A stretch of DNA of 64,000 nt from Steromphala cineraria (lineage: Eukaryota > Mollusca > Gastropoda > Trochida > Trochidae): NCBI GenBank assembly GCA_916613615.1, contig OU744730.1, positions 682,001 to 746,000 on the forward strand, given 5' to 3'. The first letter of the stretch is position 1, and each line of letters begins with the position of its first letter. Both the position numbers and the translations under genes were made by a program. The notes beneath the pieces were generated by a model. It saw nothing but the letters and a program-made list of their open reading frames with translations. It was not told the DNA's origin and did no database searches. This document shows positions 57,401 through 64,000 of the stretch, piece by piece.

Positions 57401-60400
57401 CATGGTATAGTGCAAACAATGGCATTTATATAAGTTCATAACCATCCTGTTTCACAACATAGTGTTTATCGGGGTAACCTATTCACTGTGTCACTCATGG
57501 TATAGTGCAAACAATGGCCTTTATATAAGTTCATAACCATCCTGTTTCACAACATAGTGTTTATCGGGGTAACCTATTCACTGTGTCACTCATGGTATAG
57601 TGCAAACAATGGCATTTATATAAGTTCATAACCATCCTGTTTCACAACATAGTGTTTATCGGGGTAACCTATTCACTGTGTCACTCATGGTATAGTGCAA
57701 ACAATGGCATTTATATAAGTTCATAACCATCCTGTTTCACAACATAGTGTTTATCGGGGTAACCTATTCACTGTGTCACTCATGGTATAGTGCAAACAAT
57801 GGCCTTTATATAAGTTCATAACCATCCTGTTTCACAACATAGTGTTTATCGGGGTAACCTATTCACTGTGTCACTCATGGTATAGTGCAAACAATGGCAT
57901 TTATATAAGTTCATAACCATCCTGTTTCACAACATAGTGTTTATCGGGGTAACCTATTCACTGTGTCACTCATGGTATAGTGCAAACAATGGCCTTTATA
58001 TAAGTTCATAATCATCCTGTTTCACAACATAGTGTTTATCGGGGTAACCTATTCACTGTGTCACCCATGGTATAGTGCAAACAATGGCCTTTATATAAGT
58101 TCATAACCATCCTGTTTCACAACATAGTGTTTATCGGGGTAACCTATTCACTGTTTCGCAACATAGTGTTTATCGGGGTAACCTATTCACTGTGTCACTC
58201 ATGGTATAGTGCAAACAATGGCCTTTATATAAGTTCATAATCATCCTGTTTCACAACATAGTGTTTATCGGGGTAACCTATTCACTGTGTCACTCATGGT
58301 ATAGTGCAAACAATGGCCTTTATATAAGTTCATAACCATCCTGTTTCACAACATAGTGTTTATCGGGGTAACCTATTCACTGTTTCACAACATAGTGTTT
58401 ATCGGGGTAACCTATTCACTGTGTCACCCATGGTATAGTGCAGACAATGGCCTTTATATAAGTTCATAACCATCCTGTTTCACAACATAGTGTTTATCGG
58501 GGGTAACCTATTCACTGTGTCACCCATGGTATAGTGCAAACAATGGCATTTATATAAGTTCATAATCATCCTGTTTCACAACATAGTGTTTATCGGGGTA
58601 ACCTATTCACTGTGTCACTCATGGTATAGTGCAAACAATGGCATTTATATAAGTTCATAACCATCCTGTTTCACAACATAGTGTTTATCGGGGTAACCTA
58701 TTCACTGTGTCACTCATGGTATAGTGCAAACAATGGCCTTTATATAAGTTCATAACCATCCTGTTTCACAACATAGTGTTTATCGGGGTAACCTATTCAC
58801 TGTGTCACTCATGGTATAGTGCAAACAATGGCATTTATATAAGTTCATAACCATCCTGTTTCACAACATAGTGTTTATCGGGGTAACCTATTCACTGTGT
58901 CACTCATGGTATAGTGCAAACAATGGCCTTTATATAAGTTCATAACCATCCTGTTTCACAACATAGTGTTTATCGGGGTAACCTATTCACTGTGTCACTC
59001 ATGGTATAGTGCAGACAATGGCCTTTATATAAGTTCATAACCATCCTGTTTCACAACATAGTGTTTATCGGGGGTAACCTATTCACTGTGTCACCCATGG
59101 TATAGTGCAAACAATGGCATTTATATAAGTTCATAATCATCCTGTTTCACAACATAGTGTTTATCGGGGTAACCTATTCACTGTGTCACCCATGGTATAG
59201 TGCAAACAATGGCCTTTATATAAGTTCATAACCATCCTGTTTCACAACATAGTGTATATCGGGGTAACCTATTCACTGTGTCACTCATGGTATAGTGCAA
59301 ACAATGGCCTTTATATAAGTTCATAACCATCCTGTTTCACAACATAGTGTTTATCGGGGTAACCTATTCACTGTGTCACTCATGGTATAGTGCAAACAAT
59401 GGCCTTTATATAAGTTCATAACCATCCTGTTTCACAACATAGTGTTTATCGGGGTAACCTATTCACTGTGTCACAACATAGTGTTTATCGGGGTAACCTA
59501 TTCACTGTTTCGCAACATAGTGTTTATCGGGGTAACCTATTCACTGTTTCACAACATAGTGTTTATCGGGGTAACCTATTCACTGTGTCACTCATGGTAT
59601 AGTGCAGACAATGGCCTTTATATAAGTTCATAACCATCCTGTTTCACAACATAGTGTTTATCGGGGTAACCTATTCACTGTGTCACAACATAGTGTTTAT
59701 CGGGGTAACCTATTCACTGTGTCACAACATAGTGTTTATCGGGGTAACCTATTCACTGTTTCACAACATAGTGTTTATCGGGGGTAACCTATTCACTGTG
59801 TCACCCATGGTATAGTGCAAACAATGGCCTTTATATAAGTTCATAACCATCCTGTTTCACAACATAGTGTTTATCGGGGTAACCTATTCACTGTGTCACA
59901 ACATAGTGTTTATCGGGGTAACCTATTCACTGTGCCACCCATGGTATAGTGCAAACAATGGCCTTTATATAAGTTCATAACCATCCTGTGTCACAACATA
60001 GTGTTTATCGGGGTAACCTATTCACTGTGTCACAACATAGTGTTTATCGGGGTAACCTATTCACTGTTTCGCAACATAGTGTTTATCGGGGTAACCTATT
60101 CACTGTGTCACTCATGGTATAGTGCAGACAATGGCCTTTATATAAGTTCATAACCATCCTGTTTCACAACATAGTGTTTATCGGGGTAACCTATTCACTG
60201 TTTCACAACATAGTGTTTATCGGGGTAACCTATTCACTGTGTCACCCATGGTATAGTGCAAACAATGGCATTTATATAAGTTCATAACCATCCTGTTTCA
60301 CAACATAGTGTTTATCGGGGTAACCTATTCACTGTGTCACTCATGGTATAGTGCAAACAATGGCATTTATATAAGTTCATAACCATCCTGTTTCACAACA

Positions 60401-62412
60401 TAGTGTTTATCGGGGTAACCTATTCACTGTGTCACTCATGGTATAGTGCAGACAATGGCATTTATATAAGTTCATAATCATCCTGTTTCACAACATAGTG
60501 TTTATCGGGGTAACCTATTCACTGTTTCACAACATAGTGTTTATCGGGGTAACCTATTCACTGTGTCACCCATGGTATAGTGCAAACAATGGCATTTATA
60601 TAAGTTCATAACCATCCTGTTTCACAACATAGTGTTTATCGGGGTAACCTATTCACTGTGTCACTCATGGTATAGTGCAAACAATGGCCTTTATATAAGT
60701 TCATAACCATCCTGTTTCACAACATAGTGTTTATCGGGGGTAACCTATTCACTGTGTCACTCATGGTATAGTGCAAACAATGGCATTTATATAAGTTCAT
60801 AACCATCCTGTTTCACAACATAGTGTTTATCGGGGTAACCTATTCACTGTGTCACCCATGGTATAGTGCAAACAATGGCCTTTATATAAGTTCATAACCA
60901 TCCTGTTTCACAACATAGTGTTTATTGGGGTAACCTATTCACTGTGTCACTCATGGTATAGTGCAGACAATGGCCTTTATATAAGTTCATAACCATCCTG
61001 TTTCACAACATAGTGTTTATCGGGGGTAACCTATTCACTGTGTCACTCATGGTATAGTGCAGACAATGGCATTTATATAAGTTCATAACCATCCTGTTTC
61101 ACAACATAGTGTTCATCGGGGTAACCTATTCACTGTTTCACAACATAGTGTTTATCGGGGTAACCTATTCACTGTGTCACTCATGGTATAGTGCAGACAA
61201 TGGCCTTTATATAAGTTCATAACCATCCTGTTTCACAACATAGTGTTTATCGGGGGTAACCTATTCACTGTGTCACCCATGGTATAGTGCAAACAATGGC
61301 ATTTATATAAGTTCATAATCATCCTGTTTCACAACATAGTGTTTATCGGGGTAACCTATTCACTGTGTCACCCATGGTATAGTGCAAACAATGGCATTTA
61401 TATAAGTTCATAACCATCCTGTTTCGCAACATAGTGTTTATCGGGGTAACCTATTCACTGTTTCACAACATAGTGTTTATCGGGGTAACCTATTCACTGT
61501 GTCACCCATGGTATAGTGCAAACAATGGCATTTATATAAGTTCATAACCATCCTGTTTCGCAACATAGTGTTTATCGGGGTAACCTATTCACTGTGTCAC
61601 AACATAGTGTTTATCGGGGTAACCTATTCACTGTGTCACAACATAGTGTTTATCGGGGTAACCTATTCACTGTTTCACAACATAGTGTTTATCGGGGTAA
61701 CCTATTCACTGTGTCACCCATGGTATAGTGCAGACAATGGCATTTATATAAGTTCATAACCATCCTGTTTCACAACATAGTGTTTATCGGGGTAACCTAT
61801 TCACTGTGTCACAACATAGTGTTTATCGGGGTAACCTATTCACTGTTTCACAACATAGTGTTTATCGGGGTAACCTATTCACTGTGTCACTCATGGTATA
61901 GTGCAAACAATGGCCTTTATATAAGTTCATAACCATCCTGTTTCACAACATAGTGTTTATCGGGGTAACCTATTCACTGTTTCGCAACATAGTGTTTATC
62001 GGGGTAACCTATTCACTGTGTCACAACATAGTGTTTATCGGGGTAACCTATTCACTGTGTCACAACATAGTGTTTATCGGGGTAACCTATTCACTGTGTC
62101 ACTCATGGTATAGTGCAAACAATGGCCTTTATATAAGTTCATAATCATCCTGTTTCACAACATAGTGTTTATCGGGGTAACCTATTCACTGTGTCACTCA
62201 TGGTATAGTGCAAACAATGGCCTTTATATAAGTTCATAATCATCCTGTTTCACAACATAGTGTTTATCGGGGTAACCTATTCACTGTGTCACCCATGGTA
62301 TAGTGCAAACAATGGCCTTTATATAAGTTCATAATCATCCTGTTTCACAACATAGTGTTTATCGGGGTAACCTATTCACTGTGTCACTCATGGTATAGTG
62401 CAAACAATGGCA
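54485..62412. repeat. 95-bp satellite array with nested 39-bp amplification
   Basis: The main unit runs CATAACCATCCTGTTTCACA, ACATAGTGTTTATCGGGGTA, ACCTATTCACTGTGTCACTC, ATGGTATAGTGCAAACAATG, GCATTTATATAAGTT, 95 bp. An inner block of 39 bp (TTTCACAACATAGTGTTTAT CGGGGTAACCTATTCACTG) is often repeated two to four times within one unit, e.g. around 54640, 57300, 59470, 59690, 61570 and 61960. That gives unit lengths of 95 + n x 39. Inner amplification grows more frequent toward the right half. Variants (GCC/GCA before TTTATATAAG, GTGCAAAC/GTGCAGAC, CCCATGG/CTCATGG, GGGGG insertions) assort in blocks. Every full unit contains TTTATATAAG. The 39-bp period gives a false 13-residue peptide motif (NIVFIGVTYSLCH). 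Confidence 0.95.
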
Positions 62413-64000
62413 AGGGACGTAATCCATGACGTCACTAAAATCATGAATGCGCCCTTACAATTCAATTCAGGGTATTTTCCTTCAATCGCTCTTTAATTTA
62501 CTTCAGTTCTTCATTCTCTGGATATTATCTCGTGGGAAAATTGTGAACTGCGCATGTATCTATATGTGCTCTAAGGGGTATACAACTGCATACCAAAAGT
62601 TTGTTCACCTGCTTGAGATCTTAGTGCAAATATCATGTAATTTGGGTTTCGTTTCTACGTTCATAAAATAACTCCAGGAACACTTACAGAAGATCATCAA
62701 TTGCCCATGTGTAAAAAAACCATTCCCAAACCATATTTCGGGATCGTCTTGTCACTGGTGCTGGGTGTCAATATTTGGCATTATAAAATAGACAGATTGG
62801 GTCATATTTGTGAAATTCAGATTTTCTTAAATTTTGATTAAAATCATCCATGTTAACTTTGTAGGAAAAAAATCAGCACGGTTACGTTGCCTTAAGAGCA
62901 AAAAAACACATATGAATAAGATCTAAAGCTGCTGGTCACTTATGAAGGATTTTGTAGAGCAAAATAGAAATCAGTGTTTTCGAAATTTTGACCCCAGGTC
63001 ACTTCAATGACCTGCCAAATTTGTTACATATGACATACGAATATGTCAACGCAAACTAAATCTTAACTTATGCAGTGACATTTCATCATTATCGGTTTCG
63101 TTTTCACAATAATATGATGTTTCAAAGAGGATACAAATTACATGACATTTGCACTAGAATACGAAGGTTAGTGAACAAACTTTAGATACGCAGCTGTATA
63201 CCTATAATTTGGTGTTGTATCCTGCTGTTTATACTCTCGGACTCTCGCTCTTATAATATTATATCCCCCGTTGAACCAATATACTCTTCGCCACAACCAG
63301 CGCATTTATTACATATATAAGATATCTAGAGGCGCAAGACATATATTCATATATTCAAAATCAGTTTTAAAAGAATAATAACCATGATTTTCTCCTACAT
63401 GTTTCAACTTTCTCCTCAGGGAGGTTTACATTACAGTGATAATGACGTCATGATATATGTACATCTGAAACCCCTAATTCCAAGTATCTAAACACTAAGG
63501 GTCTTTTTAAAAAAAACATATGCAATGACCTTTCAAGTATGATACAAAGTATATAAAATAGTTGCTGAACTAATCCAGTTCTCCCCTTCATCAAATATCT
63601 ATATTTATATATGACCTATATTTAGTACAACACACATTTTTGTTTTCCCTCAATTGTCCTTTCCATTATCAACATCAACAACTTAAATTATGAACACAAA
63701 CTAAGATAGAATGTAAACGATACAAGAAATACTTTTGAATAAGAACAATAAGAACCTTTTTGGTAAAACTTGACATTAACTCTTGTAATCGAATTCATTG
63801 ATGCATTCACAATCATTAGTTCTTCAATTTAGAAAATGCGACTAACTGCATTACCTCGTAAAGAATTCGACGAAAATGTATAATAAACATTTACTGAATC
63901 TATACGATGTTAACATCATGAGTGAAAATGATCTTTCAAGCTCATGCAGGTTACTTCTTGCTGTTCAAGTTTCATTATTCGAGTGGCTCCTATTGTGTGA
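62413..64000. other. Unassigned AT-rich sequence to the window end
   Basis: No frame above 75 codons with any domain, no RNA gene and no repeat of note is recognised. Confidence 0.4.

Noticed and set aside
59442..62144. 63-codon frames with NIVFIGVTYSLCH repeats
   Set aside because: Product of the nested 39-bp subunit of the 95-bp satellite.

Overview
The window looks like metazoan, most probably molluscan, nuclear DNA. It has introns with GT/AG borders, a secreted PAN/Apple-type domain, mucin-like Ser/Thr exons, non-LTR, hAT and TIR transposon relics, TTAA-flanked MITEs and very large tandem arrays, and no bacterial-style gene packing. A gastropod such as an abalone is my best guess. It rests partly on the CACTCACTCACT tail near 9149 and on the abundance of short secreted PAN proteins in that group, and it is an inference.

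Genes. I see one recurring host gene plan on the minus strand, twice. Gene A is assembled from exon 15103-14797 (signal peptide plus a compact Cys-rich PAN-like domain), a probable 132-bp phase 1-1 exon 5868-5737, and a Thr-rich mucin exon 4573-3766. Gene B has a PAN-like exon 52999-52732 and one very long Ser/Thr/Asp repeat exon 51206-48589. Splice phases agree at every proposed junction. They look like tandem paralogues for secreted glycoproteins: a PAN head on a mucin-like stalk.

Repeats. About 25 kb of the 64 kb is tandem array: 21 bp (1850-2910, with an older degenerate zone upstream), 56 bp (5895-6680), 27 bp (10047-14796), 62 bp (18046-18293), GAT/GAC (18655-19250), 22 bp (21421-21595), 45 bp (22150-23520), 59 bp (25018-30917 and 36267-38815), 38 bp (45720-45873) and 95 bp with a nested 39-bp subunit (54485-62412). 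The 27-bp array begins exactly at the exon 1 donor of gene A, and every unit carries a copy of that donor on the transcribed strand. Gene B has one recognisable unit at the same place in its intron.

Mobile elements. A 5,349-bp TIR transposon (30918-36266) sits inside the 59-bp array with a 3-bp AAA duplication. It encodes a broken minus-strand protein with a Cys/His N-terminus, a long core, an XPG/PIN-like nuclease and a C-terminal CXC cluster. A decayed relative begins at 40237. A hAT transposase relic (39718-40205), a LINE reverse transcriptase relic (8890-8400, minus) and several MITEs fill much of the rest.

Other stretches are AT-rich and apparently non-coding; they are listed where longer than about 300 bases. 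Exon borders are read by eye, without transcript data.
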